A DNA stretch of 24,579 bases from a virus. Where the stretch lies: positions 1 to 24,579 of IMG/VR virus record IMGVR_UViG_3300007516_000136. One strand, given 5' to 3'. The notes beneath the pieces were generated by a model, which ran no database searches, was not told where the DNA came from, and was given only the letters and a program-made list of their open reading frames with translations. Made by a program: the position numbers and the translations under genes. This document shows, piece after piece, positions 13,696-23,424 of this stretch. The first letter of the stretch is position 1; the number at the start of each line of letters is the position of its first letter.

Positions 13696-14178
13696 ATGAA
13701 AGCATCCGAATTTATAAATCTAATGCGCAAGGTTATACGCGAAGAGGTACGTACTGTGATTAGAGAAGAGCTTAAAAGCTTAAAACCACTATTAATGGAA
13801 AAGTCTAGTCCGAAAAGAGTAGGTATTGCAGACCATATATCACAACCAGCTCGAATACCTCAAGTAAAAATAAAACAAGCAGAAAGAACTATCCAAGAAC
13901 CAAGATTTACTGGACCTTTGGCTGACTTACTAAACGAAACATACGAATCAATGATAGCACGACCACAAGAGGAGGATGAATGGCCAGATATGAATAACGG
14001 TCCAATGGACTCGCAAATGTTCGCAGGGATGGAGGGAAGTACTATGGGCTTAAACTCAATGCTTGCAGATGAGTCCTCACTGCCAGCTAGCAGAGGATAT
14101 AGTGATCCAACCAATGCGTTCGTGAAAGACTACTCAGCTATAATGAAATCAGCCGACGCAATCCAAGGAAAATTATAA
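13696..14178 (+). CDS. Hypothetical protein with basic/acidic N-terminal helix
   Basis: A 160-residue protein. The N-terminal 35 residues form an amphipathic helix with alternating Arg and Glu (LMRKVIREEVRTVIREELKSL), a start seen in several small proteins of T4-like environmental phages. The rest is low in predicted structure, rich in Pro, Met, Ser and Asp (EEDEWPDMNNGPMDSQMFAG, about 94-113), and probably flexible. No catalytic motif. Its stop overlaps the gp25 start (TAATG), so it is translated together with the baseplate genes and may be an assembly or linker component. Function unknown. Confidence 0.6.
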   Translation: MKASEFINLMRKVIREEVRTVIREELKSLKPLLMEKSSPKRVGIADHISQPARIPQVKIKQAERTIQEPRFTGPLADLLNETYESMIARPQEEDEWPDMNNGPMDSQMFAGMEGSTMGLNSMLADESSLPASRGYSDPTNAFVKDYSAIMKSADAIQGKL

Positions 14179-14594
14179 TGGCAATTCCAATAAAAATATA
14201 TCCGCTAGACTTTGAGTCCAACGTAGCAATTGGAATTGATCTTCCAATGATTACAGAGGCTGGAGGTGTGTTTAGTTTAAACTATCTGACCATGGATCAG
14301 GCAGTAGCCAATGCAAAGAACTTATTACTAACAAACGAAGGAGAGAGAGTGATGCAACCTGAGTTTGGATGCAACTTACGTAAAACGTTATTTGAGAATA
14401 TGACGGACGAGACTCTTGAAGTTTTGGAGGACCGTATAAGAAATACTTTTGGGTATTGGCTACCTTACATATTTATTAAAGAGCTGCAACTTACACCAGA
14501 TGATGATTATAATAAGCTATTTATAAAACTGACAATAGGTTTGGAGGGTAATAAATTTGACACTAGGTCAATAGAAGTAGAAATAAACACATAA
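14178..14594 (+). CDS. gp25-like baseplate wedge protein
   Basis: A 138-residue protein, the usual length of the GPW/gp25 family (T4 gp25 is 132). It shows the family order: an N-terminal strand region (PIKIYPLDF), the helix with 'N-A-K-N-L-L-L-T-N-E-G-E-R-V-M-Q-P-E-F-G' spacing (about 40-60), in which R-V-M-x-P-E-F-G is the hallmark, then L-x-x-x-L-F-E-N (64-71) and a C-terminal beta region. gp25 starts sheath assembly in the baseplate inner ring and holds the wedge core with gp6 and gp53. The gp6-like gene directly follows, 5 bases on, as expected for contractile-tail baseplate operons. Confidence 0.9.
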   Translation: MAIPIKIYPLDFESNVAIGIDLPMITEAGGVFSLNYLTMDQAVANAKNLLLTNEGERVMQPEFGCNLRKTLFENMTDETLEVLEDRIRNTFGYWLPYIFIKELQLTPDDDYNKLFIKLTIGLEGNKFDTRSIEVEINT

Positions 14595-14599
14595 TAAAG

Positions 14600-16492
14600 A
14601 TGGCTAACATTTCAAGAAAACCATCAAAGGATATAAAATACTTTGGACGCGACTTTGATTCTTTGAAGAAGGGGTTGATTGAGTTTGCTAGAGTTTACTA
14701 TCCAAACACATATAATGACTTTAATGAGGCATCACCAGGAATGATGTTTGTTGAAATGGCTGCTTACGTCGGGGATGTGTTAAACTATTATGTTGATTCT
14801 CAATTTAAAGAATCACTACTATTACACGCTACCGAAAAACGAAGCGTTATGTCAATAGCCTCAGCAATGGGATATAAACCAAAGATTAGTGTACCATCTC
14901 AAGTTGAATTGGATATATTCCAGCTGCTTCCAGCCTCAGGGAGTGGTGTAGACGTTGCTCCAGATATAAGATACGCACTGCGCATTGGGTCAGGAATGAG
15001 AGGACGCAGCACAGCAAATCAAACGGAGTTCCTAATTCAAGACGCCATTGACTTTTCAGTAGATAATATATATTCCCCAACGGAGTTTTCTGTGTATACT
15101 ATAGATAATAATGGTGCACCGAATTACTTTCTAGCAAAAAAGACAGTTAAGGCAATCTCAGCAGAACCGAGAGTAATGGATGTTGTGGTTGATGGAACTA
15201 GTAAGTTTTTTAAATTTCAATTGCTCGGAGCAGATCTAATCGGAATTGATAGTATAATTGATAGTGACGGTCATCTATGGTACGAGGTTCCTTATTTAGC
15301 TCAAGATACTATTTTTGAAAAAGTAGCGAATACATCGTTCAACGATCCAGACGCTGCTGTTTATAGTGAAGATACTCCGTATCTAATGAAGCTGAAAAAA
15401 GTACCACGCCGATATATAGTAAGAACAACAGACAAGGGATTTGAAGTACAATTCGGATCTGGTATCAGCTCATCACCTGATGAAGAGTTGCTAGCAACAC
15501 CTGAGAACATTGGACTTAGGTTGCCGACCGGAAAAGATGACTTGGATGCATCTATAGATCCACAAGCCCCAATTTTTACGGGGGCTTATGGTGTAGCACC
15601 ATCCAACACAACACTAACTGTTGTTTATTTAGCGGGTGGCGGTGTGAAATCAAACGTACCTAGCAACACCATTACTGATGTAGTAGCAATAACACCACAC
15701 ACAGGAAGCTTTCCTTTAAGTACCGGAGCCCTGAACGCTAACATAATTAACTCAGTCGCTATCAATAATCCAATAGCAGCTGTAGGTGGTAGAAATGAGG
15801 AAACATTAGATGAAGTGAAACAAAACACACTAGCATCTTTCACATCTCAAAATAGAGCAGTGACTAAGGAAGATTATATAATTAGAGCGTACGCAATGCC
15901 TAATGTGTATGGTAGTGTTGCAAAAGTATTCATCACACCTGACGAACAAAGCAACATTGGAACTTCAAAGGCCCACGACGCCGTAGCGAATCCATTAGCA
16001 TTGAATATGTACGTGCTAGGGTATAATGTTGATAAGCAGTGCACTGTATTGAACAGAGCAGTTAAGGAGAACCTAAAAACGTATATCTCCCAGTACAAAA
16101 TGCTAACTGATAGTATTAATATAAGAAACGCATATATTATTAATATAGGAGTGGATTTTGATATAATTCCAATACCCAGCTTTAATGCAAACGAAGTCAT
16201 ACTAAGTAGTATTTCAAAATTAAAAGAGTTTTTTGCTATTGATAAATGGCAAGTAAACCAGCCAATTATATATGGAGACATATACAATATATTACTATCC
16301 GTTACCGGTGTTCAAACAGTAACCGCTGTTCGTATCAAAAACCTCAACGATGAGTTAGCGGGGTATAGTGATGTGTACTACTACATAGAATCATCAACCA
16401 AAAGTGGAATTATTTACCCAAGTCTCGATCCGGCAATCTTCGAAGTAAAATTTCCAGACAATGATATTAAAGGACGCATAGCAACATACTAA
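14600..16492 (+). CDS. gp6-like baseplate wedge protein (baseplate J-like)
   Basis: A 630-residue protein close in length to T4 gp6 (660). The N-terminal part (DIKYFGRDFDSLKKGLIEFA ... PGMMFVEMAAYVGDVLNYY, about 11-66) is the conserved helical start of gp6/baseplate-J proteins, where 'P-G-x-x-x-x-E-x-x-A-Y-x-x-D-x-L-x-x-Y' is diagnostic. The centre is beta-rich; the segment NPIAAVGGRNEETLDEVKQN (about 392-411) followed by RAVTKEDYI (about 419-427) matches the J-family 'G-x-x-x-E-T-x-x-x-x-R/K ... A-V-T-x-x-D-Y' motif. Two gp6 chains form the triangular wedge heterotrimer with gp7 and build the inner baseplate ring. It follows gp25 and precedes the 16494 gene by one base. Confidence 0.9.
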   Translation: MANISRKPSKDIKYFGRDFDSLKKGLIEFARVYYPNTYNDFNEASPGMMFVEMAAYVGDVLNYYVDSQFKESLLLHATEKRSVMSIASAMGYKPKISVPSQVELDIFQLLPASGSGVDVAPDIRYALRIGSGMRGRSTANQTEFLIQDAIDFSVDNIYSPTEFSVYTIDNNGAPNYFLAKKTVKAISAEPRVMDVVVDGTSKFFKFQLLGADLIGIDSIIDSDGHLWYEVPYLAQDTIFEKVANTSFNDPDAAVYSEDTPYLMKLKKVPRRYIVRTTDKGFEVQFGSGISSSPDEELLATPENIGLRLPTGKDDLDASIDPQAPIFTGAYGVAPSNTTLTVVYLAGGGVKSNVPSNTITDVVAITPHTGSFPLSTGALNANIINSVAINNPIAAVGGRNEETLDEVKQNTLASFTSQNRAVTKEDYIIRAYAMPNVYGSVAKVFITPDEQSNIGTSKAHDAVANPLALNMYVLGYNVDKQCTVLNRAVKENLKTYISQYKMLTDSINIRNAYIINIGVDFDIIPIPSFNANEVILSSISKLKEFFAIDKWQVNQPIIYGDIYNILLSVTGVQTVTAVRIKNLNDELAGYSDVYYYIESSTKSGIIYPSLDPAIFEVKFPDNDIKGRIATY

Positions 16493-16493
16493 G

Positions 16494-17621
16494 ATGATAC
16501 TAAGATTTTATCCAACCAAAGATGCGACAATATATGAGCGCTCTCCAAACAAGAATGCTGGTTTAGATGCCGTGTTAGATATATCCAAGGTTCTAGACGG
16601 ATCTACTGCATATAATTCACGAGCTCTTTTGGATTTTGATTTTGAAGCAATAGCACAGACTCTCTTAGATCGGGGACTTGAAGGTGACAGTTACAGTGCT
16701 AGTTGGAAACTCAAAATGTATATCGCAGAGGAGCATGAAGTTCCATTAGATTATCAGATAAACTGTTATATGGTATCAGGTCCATGGTCAATGGGGATTG
16801 GTAGACATGGAAATATACCAGAGACTACAGTGGGAGTGAGCTGGAATCACAGAGTAAGCCCATTAGATCCAACCACAGCGTGGGGAGCTGGCTCTTCCCC
16901 CGCTGGAACAACGTGGAACTATGCAACCAATCCAGGAGGAGGAGAGTGGTATGCATTACCAGAAGTAACCCAAAGCTTTAATTACAAATCTGGTGATCTC
17001 GACTTAGACGTCTCTGAGATGGTACCACTATTACTAGCATCCATTGACCCGGCCACAATCCCTCCAACTTATGGCGGATTTTTGATTAAAAAACAAGACT
17101 CAGACGAAAGCTCTAATTTACCGTTTAGAAGCTTGAAGTACTTTAGTAGAGACACACACACAATATACTCACCAATACTAGAATATGGATATGATGATAG
17201 TGAGCAAGACTCGTCATTACCAAGCATAAACACAAGCGGTAGTTTTAATGTGGTCGCCGTTAATATGAGGCAAGAGTACAAAGAGACTTCAGTCCATAAA
17301 ATCCGATTTGCAGCAAGACCAACTTACCCAGTAGCCACATTTGTAACAGAAGCAAGTCAACTACAGAGATATATATTACCAGCAGGTTCTCAGTATGCTA
17401 TATATAGTGCACATACAGATGATGTGATTATTGATTTTAGTAATAACACAACACTGAGTAGTGATGAGGAAGGAAACTACTTCCAACTATCATTTGAGAA
17501 CTTTCAACCGGAAAGGTACTATCGATTTGTACTTAAAATAAAGAACAGCGCTACTGAAAGTGGCTTATTTGACTATCAAATATACGATAATAATTGGGTA
17601 TTCAGAGTTTCAAGAAAATAA
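16494..17621 (+). CDS. Virion structural protein with DNRLRE-like beta-sandwich
   Basis: A 375-residue protein. The N-terminal ~220 residues begin with LRFYPTKDATIYERSPNKNAG, then LDISKVLDGSTAYNSRALLDFDF, which follows the DNRLRE pattern ('D-A-x-I ... N-x-G ... L-x-V ... R-x-L-L-x-F-D'). They continue with a W-rich middle (GVSWNHRVSP, WYALPEV) and DLDVSEMV, the usual late strand. DNRLRE domains are beta-sandwiches found in surface-bound extracellular proteins. Residues ~240-375 form a second beta-rich domain. It is probably a baseplate or tail-side decoration, perhaps binding glycans; this is inferred. The stop shares its last base with the ATG at 17621. Confidence 0.6.
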   Translation: MILRFYPTKDATIYERSPNKNAGLDAVLDISKVLDGSTAYNSRALLDFDFEAIAQTLLDRGLEGDSYSASWKLKMYIAEEHEVPLDYQINCYMVSGPWSMGIGRHGNIPETTVGVSWNHRVSPLDPTTAWGAGSSPAGTTWNYATNPGGGEWYALPEVTQSFNYKSGDLDLDVSEMVPLLLASIDPATIPPTYGGFLIKKQDSDESSNLPFRSLKYFSRDTHTIYSPILEYGYDDSEQDSSLPSINTSGSFNVVAVNMRQEYKETSVHKIRFAARPTYPVATFVTEASQLQRYILPAGSQYAIYSAHTDDVIIDFSNNTTLSSDEEGNYFQLSFENFQPERYYRFVLKIKNSATESGLFDYQIYDNNWVFRVSRK

Positions 17622-20600
17622 TGAGAAATGCAGATGGAACATTAAATGGTAACTCTAACGATAACGTCTCTGCAACAACTTCAGGGAAGATTGTATTTTT
17701 ACCAACTAGTAGCGTAGACGAAAATCTTACTACGTACGATTTAATGCCTATTATCTTAAACCGTCCACCAATCATTACAATCAACATTTCAGAAAGATCA
17801 GCACCTCAAATTAAATCATCAGCAACGGCAAACGCAAGCGGCGAACATTTATATAGGTTTCCAGATGGAACTGTTAAAGTATACATCGGATCAACTTTCA
17901 CCTTAAATATAGGAGCGGTACAACCTGACATATATAACGTTGAAAACGGAATACCAACTATTAAAGCACCCGATCAGGAGTTATTTTTTGTGTGGAGGCA
18001 GGATAGCGCTATTATAAGAACTAGAGAGAGACCATCATTACAAAGCCGAACAATAGTGAGTGGCAGCAGCATTAGATTTGAGCGAATTCAGCCAAATTCA
18101 GCTGGAACGTATACTTGTGAAATATCAAATGATATAGGAGCAGTTCAGTCAGAAGCTATAACGATAGAGGTGCTTAATCCAGATTTAGATGCTTATTTCT
18201 ATAGAAACTTAGTGATCAACGGAAATGCAACAACAGGCGTTGAAGGTTGGACTGCAAATAATGGTGATTTTGTACAAAAGGAGCTGTACCGAAAGGATGG
18301 TGTTGAGTTAAAGACACCAAATCGCGTAGATTTATTTGGATATAATATCGATACAATGCACCCCCGACCATATCAAATTGAAACCGGACTAATTAAAAAC
18401 GTAAAGTATAACGAAGATTTTTTAAAAAAAGGAGGTGGAGGTTATTTTACTCGAGATGTTTATAAGTTTGAACGAGCAGGAGGGAACTACTATGTACAAG
18501 CCTACCAAGAAATTGATGTAACAGAAATACAAGACATAATAAGAGGTAGTATTTATGGTATTGATGGTGTGAGAGTTGTCTTTGGCTGCTATATAGGTAA
18601 TGCAGTGTCTCAGTGGACTCCAACAATACCAGTAGTAGGTGTAGATCAAAAAACAAATCCAGAAAATTACTACTTGGGAGCTCCACGAATTAGTGTTCAG
18701 AATTTCTTAATGGCAGGACCAGGACAAACAACAGATCAAGTATATGTCACACTGGAGGAATATGATAATGAATCACGACTAGCCAGTACTGTCGTTAATC
18801 CAGATGGAGTTACTACAACAACACTACCAACGTCAGTGATTCTTCGAGACCCATGGGACAAAAGAAAAACAAAGTATCAAGGGGAAAAGTACTACACAAA
18901 AGATGTTTACGGTTTGGGTATTACTTCTAAAGGTGATTGGATAGATAATACTTTATTTGTGGCAGATGAGCTATATCCAAATCTAAACAACAGACCAACA
19001 CACGGTCAGTACTTAGAATTCAACCGAGTAGTGCTAGAGAGGTTAAACCCAAAAACTACTAAAATCCGCATTGCTATAAACTTTATAACTACGGATTGGA
19101 GAATGTATGAGCACTGGGATTATGAGTTATTAGGGAGTGATAGAATCTTTGAGCATGTAGGTTGGGAAGCACCACACAAGAAAAATACATTTATTAAAGA
19201 GGCGGATGGGTGGATTCGATCAATACTAGACGTGAGTAGCAAGTATAAGGATAGACCACCGATTGAGAAGTACACGCTAGCACCATCACCTCGTCTAGCA
19301 GTTACAGGATTGAGTTTGGCATTAATACCAATAGAGAGATTAAACAAAAAAGCCACAGACTACTATACAACAACTGCGCTATCATTAAATAACAAACCAG
19401 TCACTCAGACTCCGTCAGCGCTATCAACAGATTTTATATTTGACCCAGAAGGTAAATTGAATCAAGAGTTGTTCGTAACCTTTAAACACAACTCACCTGC
19501 AAGCTACTCTTTGTCCAATGGTTTAATAGAAAAATCACATAGAACAAGTGTATCACTTACTAGTAGACGAAAAGGAGATACGAGTAGCCCTAAGAGGATA
19601 AGTAATGCAACTAGTTCACTATTCCCATTCGCTAAAGGAAAGCTTACCTACGTTTATGCTGAAAATTCGCTGGAATTTAACAAAAATGTGAGTGAAACTG
19701 AAAATACTTTGCGCATCTCCAATATAAGAAAAAACTTTGTAAGAGAGGATCCTTTTCCAATAGCTGATCCTCTAGGTTACAAGCATATACTAAACACTGC
19801 ACCAGCTTGGACTGCATTTGGGTCATTTAGTCCCACAAAGGATGTGGGAAGAAAGGTTGAGTGGAAGAATGTCGCGAAGTACATGCTCTATTATATAGCA
19901 ACATCCGATGGGAGTACTAAATTTAATAGTTATTTACTAGTAATAGAAGAGACCGCAGTAACAATATATAGAGATGCATCACTTGCAAGCGGAACAGGGG
20001 AAGCTGAATTCAAAGTTACTGATTATACAATAGACACTAATGGTACACTAGACTTCAGCTTACCCATAGAGTTATTGACTGCAAGCATAGAAGATGGAGG
20101 ACTAGGTATACCAGCAAAGCAAGATCATATGCTGAACTTGAACTCACTAGAAGCGCTGCAGGCAATGAAGCAATCTGAAGGCGAAGCATTGGCAATAGGA
20201 GCTGGAGGTGTAGCAACTGATCCTATGGTATTTAGTAGCAATAGACAGTATAACATAGATGAGTTATGGAAGAGCTACTTTCAGTTGACAACTGACAGAG
20301 AGTGGATGGGTATAAATTATACACAATATGAGGGTCGGGATAGTCTAATCGCTCAGCAATATGTACCATTTGAAAGAGATGTTAGGGATTATCTACGTGG
20401 TGAGAGCGGAGGTGTAGTTCCAACACTAGCTACCCTAGTGAAGGATTGGAAGGTGGACAACTTAGGTATGGTGCAAATCAAGATAAGAAAAATAATGCCA
20501 AACCCTGGGTATAGCACGATATTATACGCAGTTCGTACAGCACCACAATTAGGAACTAACTCGAATGGAACTCCGGTCTACGGTACTGGACCTATGGGTG

Positions 20601-20653
20601 AAATGTATACTGTGCACTATCCAAAACTTATTGACTCAGCTACTAAGATATGA
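17621..20653 (+). CDS. Large virion structural protein with Ig-like domain (paralogue of the next gene)
   Basis: A 1010-residue protein from ATG 17621; the frame opens back to a TTG at 17594, but the TAATG overlap with the previous stop favours this ATG. Residues ~85-185 are an I-set-like immunoglobulin fold: the core Trp (FFVWRQ, W125) and the closing SAGTYTCEISNDIG (160-173, C166) are present, while the first disulphide Cys is absent. It is followed by AYFYRNLVINGNATTGVEGW (191-210), resembling the start of a galactose-binding-like fold. The remaining ~800 residues are beta-rich without named domains. By size and position after gp6 it could replace T4 gp7, but no sequence feature proves that. 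Ig domains on phage virions commonly give weak binding to host surface sugars. Confidence 0.6.
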   Translation: MRNADGTLNGNSNDNVSATTSGKIVFLPTSSVDENLTTYDLMPIILNRPPIITINISERSAPQIKSSATANASGEHLYRFPDGTVKVYIGSTFTLNIGAVQPDIYNVENGIPTIKAPDQELFFVWRQDSAIIRTRERPSLQSRTIVSGSSIRFERIQPNSAGTYTCEISNDIGAVQSEAITIEVLNPDLDAYFYRNLVINGNATTGVEGWTANNGDFVQKELYRKDGVELKTPNRVDLFGYNIDTMHPRPYQIETGLIKNVKYNEDFLKKGGGGYFTRDVYKFERAGGNYYVQAYQEIDVTEIQDIIRGSIYGIDGVRVVFGCYIGNAVSQWTPTIPVVGVDQKTNPENYYLGAPRISVQNFLMAGPGQTTDQVYVTLEEYDNESRLASTVVNPDGVTTTTLPTSVILRDPWDKRKTKYQGEKYYTKDVYGLGITSKGDWIDNTLFVADELYPNLNNRPTHGQYLEFNRVVLERLNPKTTKIRIAINFITTDWRMYEHWDYELLGSDRIFEHVGWEAPHKKNTFIKEADGWIRSILDVSSKYKDRPPIEKYTLAPSPRLAVTGLSLALIPIERLNKKATDYYTTTALSLNNKPVTQTPSALSTDFIFDPEGKLNQELFVTFKHNSPASYSLSNGLIEKSHRTSVSLTSRRKGDTSSPKRISNATSSLFPFAKGKLTYVYAENSLEFNKNVSETENTLRISNIRKNFVREDPFPIADPLGYKHILNTAPAWTAFGSFSPTKDVGRKVEWKNVAKYMLYYIATSDGSTKFNSYLLVIEETAVTIYRDASLASGTGEAEFKVTDYTIDTNGTLDFSLPIELLTASIEDGGLGIPAKQDHMLNLNSLEALQAMKQSEGEALAIGAGGVATDPMVFSSNRQYNIDELWKSYFQLTTDREWMGINYTQYEGRDSLIAQQYVPFERDVRDYLRGESGGVVPTLATLVKDWKVDNLGMVQIKIRKIMPNPGYSTILYAVRTAPQLGTNSNGTPVYGTGPMGEMYTVHYPKLIDSATKI

Positions 20654-23379
20654 AAAAGCTAACAACAAGACTAACATCAGCATCACAAGACACAGCACTG
20701 AGGTCTGGTGACTTTTTTCTAATGCCAGAGTCACCCTTCCCACCAGCAATAACATCCGATCTGCCAAACAACATAAGACAGAAGAGCTATATAAAAGAGT
20801 ATGTCGATGGCGTTCCAGATTATGAGGATTTAAAACCGATATTTGGTGTATACTACGTAAAGGCTAATACGGAGTTGGAAATGATTATTGTTGCTCAAGA
20901 TCCATCTCAAGTAGATATGGATAAGATAGGAGATGACAGCAATCTAAGCTACGCTTGGTATAAAAATGGAGCACCACTTGTAGGACCTAACTCACTATTC
21001 AATGGAAAGGGAGCTCGAGGACTTCGACTACCACCAGAGGAGGTAACAGAGGAAACTTCTGGAATATACGTATGCGAGGTATCAAATGCTTACGGAGTTA
21101 CCCCTACAACATCAGTGGAGATACAGATAACAGATCCAAAAAACCATCCACTATTATATAAGAACTTAATTCAAAATGGTTCTGGAGCTGGTGGAGTAGA
21201 CAAGTGGACAGTTGATCGTGGAATTATATCAAGAACTTTTCAAAATAGTGCATGGATGTCTTACTTTTTTGGCAGTCTTCCACCATTTACCTATTACGAT
21301 TTCACCGCTGAAAAAGCCACTCAAAAAGAACACGATTTCAGGTTTGATCAAGGAGGACATGGTGGATTATTTTATCATGTATTCAATACGTGGTTGAAAG
21401 AAGAAAAAGATTTATTCAAAAAAGACAATAAGGCTAGTTCAAATGATATTAGTGTAGAGTGGCTGCAGTGGTATGTTAGAACCTTCCCACCACAGATAGT
21501 AGCTAATGAGGATGCGGGTACGCATAAGCGAGCAGCATTCTTTCCAGGCATAGACTGGATAGATAGATATAATAAAAATCAAAATCCAAAACATATAGGT
21601 CTTATAGGAGAGGTAGAAGATAGAGCTATGACCTATCTAACAAGAGATAAGATAAAATTTCAAAAGGATGGAGGAACTGCAACAACGACACTAACTCAAA
21701 CTATCAACATAGAAAAGGCAGCCAGCTTTACTGACAATATAGTACTGGGTGTGAGACCTTTGATTGGCCAATTCTTTTCTTACGTTGGAGCTGGCATCAC
21801 CGGATATTTAATAAAAGTAAAGGTGTTAGGTGTAGGTGAGCGCACTTTTAATTGGTTTGTTCGAGACTCTGAGGACTTTTTTGCAAAACTACAAGGAGCT
21901 GCTGTATCGGAAGCACTCTATATTGCTATCGAAGAGGGCTCAGATATCGAAATAATACCCTTGGTTCAAGATCAAACGACAATCACACTAACACTTAGAG
22001 ACTCATCACAAAGGGAGCTATCACAAGTGACCTTTGATGGCCCTAATGCAGTGGATGTTTTTGCTATTAAAGAGAAGTCTCAATTCCCACTAACGTGGTA
22101 TCCTATCTTCGATTTATTACTAACCAACAACAACACAATAAAGATTTTTGGTCAAAAGTACTCGTCCACAAAGGCATTGCAACCACTAATGGCACCCAAC
22201 CCTGCTGTAGTAACGGAAAGGGTATTTGGTGTTGATTTTACATTAAAACTAGACAGTGAAGTTGAAGTCGCTGATATGAAGAGGTTTATGGATTTGGTTA
22301 TGAAATACTCACCAGCACAACAGACATCAATGGGTTTGATACCAGTAAAAAAGTCGGACCTCAAGAAACTTATAGGTCACCGCGGTCATTGGAGTCTTGA
22401 ATTAATAGTGGCAGATATGAAGCGGACTGGTGAATGGTGGGATGATGTCAACTCAGCAGTAGATGAGAATAATCCACAATTTGACATTGCTAGAAAACGA
22501 GAATTATACCGCTCCATTGCCAAATTATTTAAATCCGTCGCAAAAGTTATCGTGCTAGAAACCCCAATTGTGCTAGAAACCCCAATTGGACAGAGTAGTG
22601 GGGCATCCGAGCTTGATGGGGCATACACAGTCCACATGGACCGCAATGCTGCGTTTTATATAAACAATGTAGAGTACAGAGAAGGAGGTCAGCTTTTCCC
22701 AAAACAACCAAACAACAACCCACCATTTAGCTACAATCCCATCCACGCTTCACGAGACAATAAAGCACTACAAGATTACGGAGCAGCAGCGATGTTTGCT
22801 ATAGGAGGAGAGTTTCAGATTCCAGAATCTACTAGAGTTATCGATATAAAGGTGTCTTTCACACACGACTCGAACGCGTTTAGAGATGATTCACCTGAAA
22901 CTAAGGGGTGGAAAAAAGGTACAATCTATAGGGATGATTTTGGTAATAAAGCAGCGGATAGCAGAAGGGTGTTGGAGTATGGTTACCCTCGATGCGGAAT
23001 CACGATGATGAAGTTGATGTTACTACCACAAACAGAACAACCAGATACAGATTTTATTAGTTATTTTATACCACCAATTAGCGAAACTGTTTGGGGAAGA
23101 AATAAACGACAACTTTTTGAAAACGTACATGACACTTCCCAACCAGGAGATTTTTCTTATGATTTTTATATGCCAACAACTGTTCCAAGCTTTAGAGGCA
23201 TGGATGTGTATGAATTAGGAAAACACACTCTTGCAGTTGAAAAGATCATAGTTCAGCAGAGAAAGGAACTCAGCCCTCAGATGTCTGATGAGGAGTCAGA
23301 GAAGCTTGCAAAGGATATTCAGCAATTTGAAGGATCCACACCAGCACGAGATGAGACTTACGGAGATGAGTCTGTATAA
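20650..23379 (+). CDS. Large virion structural protein with Ig-like domain (second paralogue)
   Basis: A 909-residue protein whose ATG lies within the previous gene's end (ATGA overlap). It repeats the layout of its neighbour: an Ig-like domain at about 65-162 with core Trp (YAWYKNG, W103) and ETSGIYVCEVSNAYG (135-149, C142), again without the first Cys. This is followed at once by LLYKNLIQNGSGAGGVDKW (168-186). The shared order points to an old tandem duplication with strong divergence. Around residues 635-646 an exact 18-bp tandem duplication gives VLETPI twice. The C-terminus is a charged helix ending PARDETYGDESV. It is probably a baseplate or tail-fibre-network component; exact role unknown. 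Confidence 0.6.
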   Translation: MKKLTTRLTSASQDTALRSGDFFLMPESPFPPAITSDLPNNIRQKSYIKEYVDGVPDYEDLKPIFGVYYVKANTELEMIIVAQDPSQVDMDKIGDDSNLSYAWYKNGAPLVGPNSLFNGKGARGLRLPPEEVTEETSGIYVCEVSNAYGVTPTTSVEIQITDPKNHPLLYKNLIQNGSGAGGVDKWTVDRGIISRTFQNSAWMSYFFGSLPPFTYYDFTAEKATQKEHDFRFDQGGHGGLFYHVFNTWLKEEKDLFKKDNKASSNDISVEWLQWYVRTFPPQIVANEDAGTHKRAAFFPGIDWIDRYNKNQNPKHIGLIGEVEDRAMTYLTRDKIKFQKDGGTATTTLTQTINIEKAASFTDNIVLGVRPLIGQFFSYVGAGITGYLIKVKVLGVGERTFNWFVRDSEDFFAKLQGAAVSEALYIAIEEGSDIEIIPLVQDQTTITLTLRDSSQRELSQVTFDGPNAVDVFAIKEKSQFPLTWYPIFDLLLTNNNTIKIFGQKYSSTKALQPLMAPNPAVVTERVFGVDFTLKLDSEVEVADMKRFMDLVMKYSPAQQTSMGLIPVKKSDLKKLIGHRGHWSLELIVADMKRTGEWWDDVNSAVDENNPQFDIARKRELYRSIAKLFKSVAKVIVLETPIVLETPIGQSSGASELDGAYTVHMDRNAAFYINNVEYREGGQLFPKQPNNNPPFSYNPIHASRDNKALQDYGAAAMFAIGGEFQIPESTRVIDIKVSFTHDSNAFRDDSPETKGWKKGTIYRDDFGNKAADSRRVLEYGYPRCGITMMKLMLLPQTEQPDTDFISYFIPPISETVWGRNKRQLFENVHDTSQPGDFSYDFYMPTTVPSFRGMDVYELGKHTLAVEKIIVQQRKELSPQMSDEESEKLAKDIQQFEGSTPARDETYGDESV
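22552..22587 (+). repeat. Exact 18-bp tandem duplication inside the 20650 gene
   Basis: GTGCTAGAAACCCCAATT occurs twice in direct succession (22552-22569 and 22570-22587). It encodes VLETPI-VLETPI and keeps the frame. Perfect identity indicates a recent slippage event. Confidence 0.95.
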
Positions 23380-23405
23380 TTAATTACGTAATTTTAACAC
23401 TAGCA

Positions 23406-23414
23406 TATTTATTA
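23406..23414 (+). promoter_or_regulatory. Possible late promoter variant (TATTTATTA)
   Basis: In the 45-base gap before the GTG at 23425, TATTTATTA differs from the recurrent TATTTATAT at the last two positions and is placed in the same way (10 bases before the start codon). A 12-bp palindrome, AATTACGTAATT (23382-23393), lies just before it. The same variant occurs once inside the gp25 gene, so specificity is limited. Confidence 0.3.
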
Positions 23415-23424
23415 ATAAAAATAC

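Noticed and set aside
13445-13699. Plus-strand ORF (84 codons) overlapping the end of the tape-measure gene in another frame
   Set aside because: Lies within a supported gene; low-complexity, His/Arg/Thr-rich content and no start signal. A frame shadow.
15874-16287. Minus-strand ORF (137 codons) opposite gp6
   Set aside because: Complementary to conserved gp6 sequence; apparent hydrophobicity comes from the antisense of polar codons.
23382-23393. AATTACGTAATT palindrome after the 20650 gene as a terminator
   Set aside because: Only a 12-bp AT-rich palindrome without a loop or T-tract.
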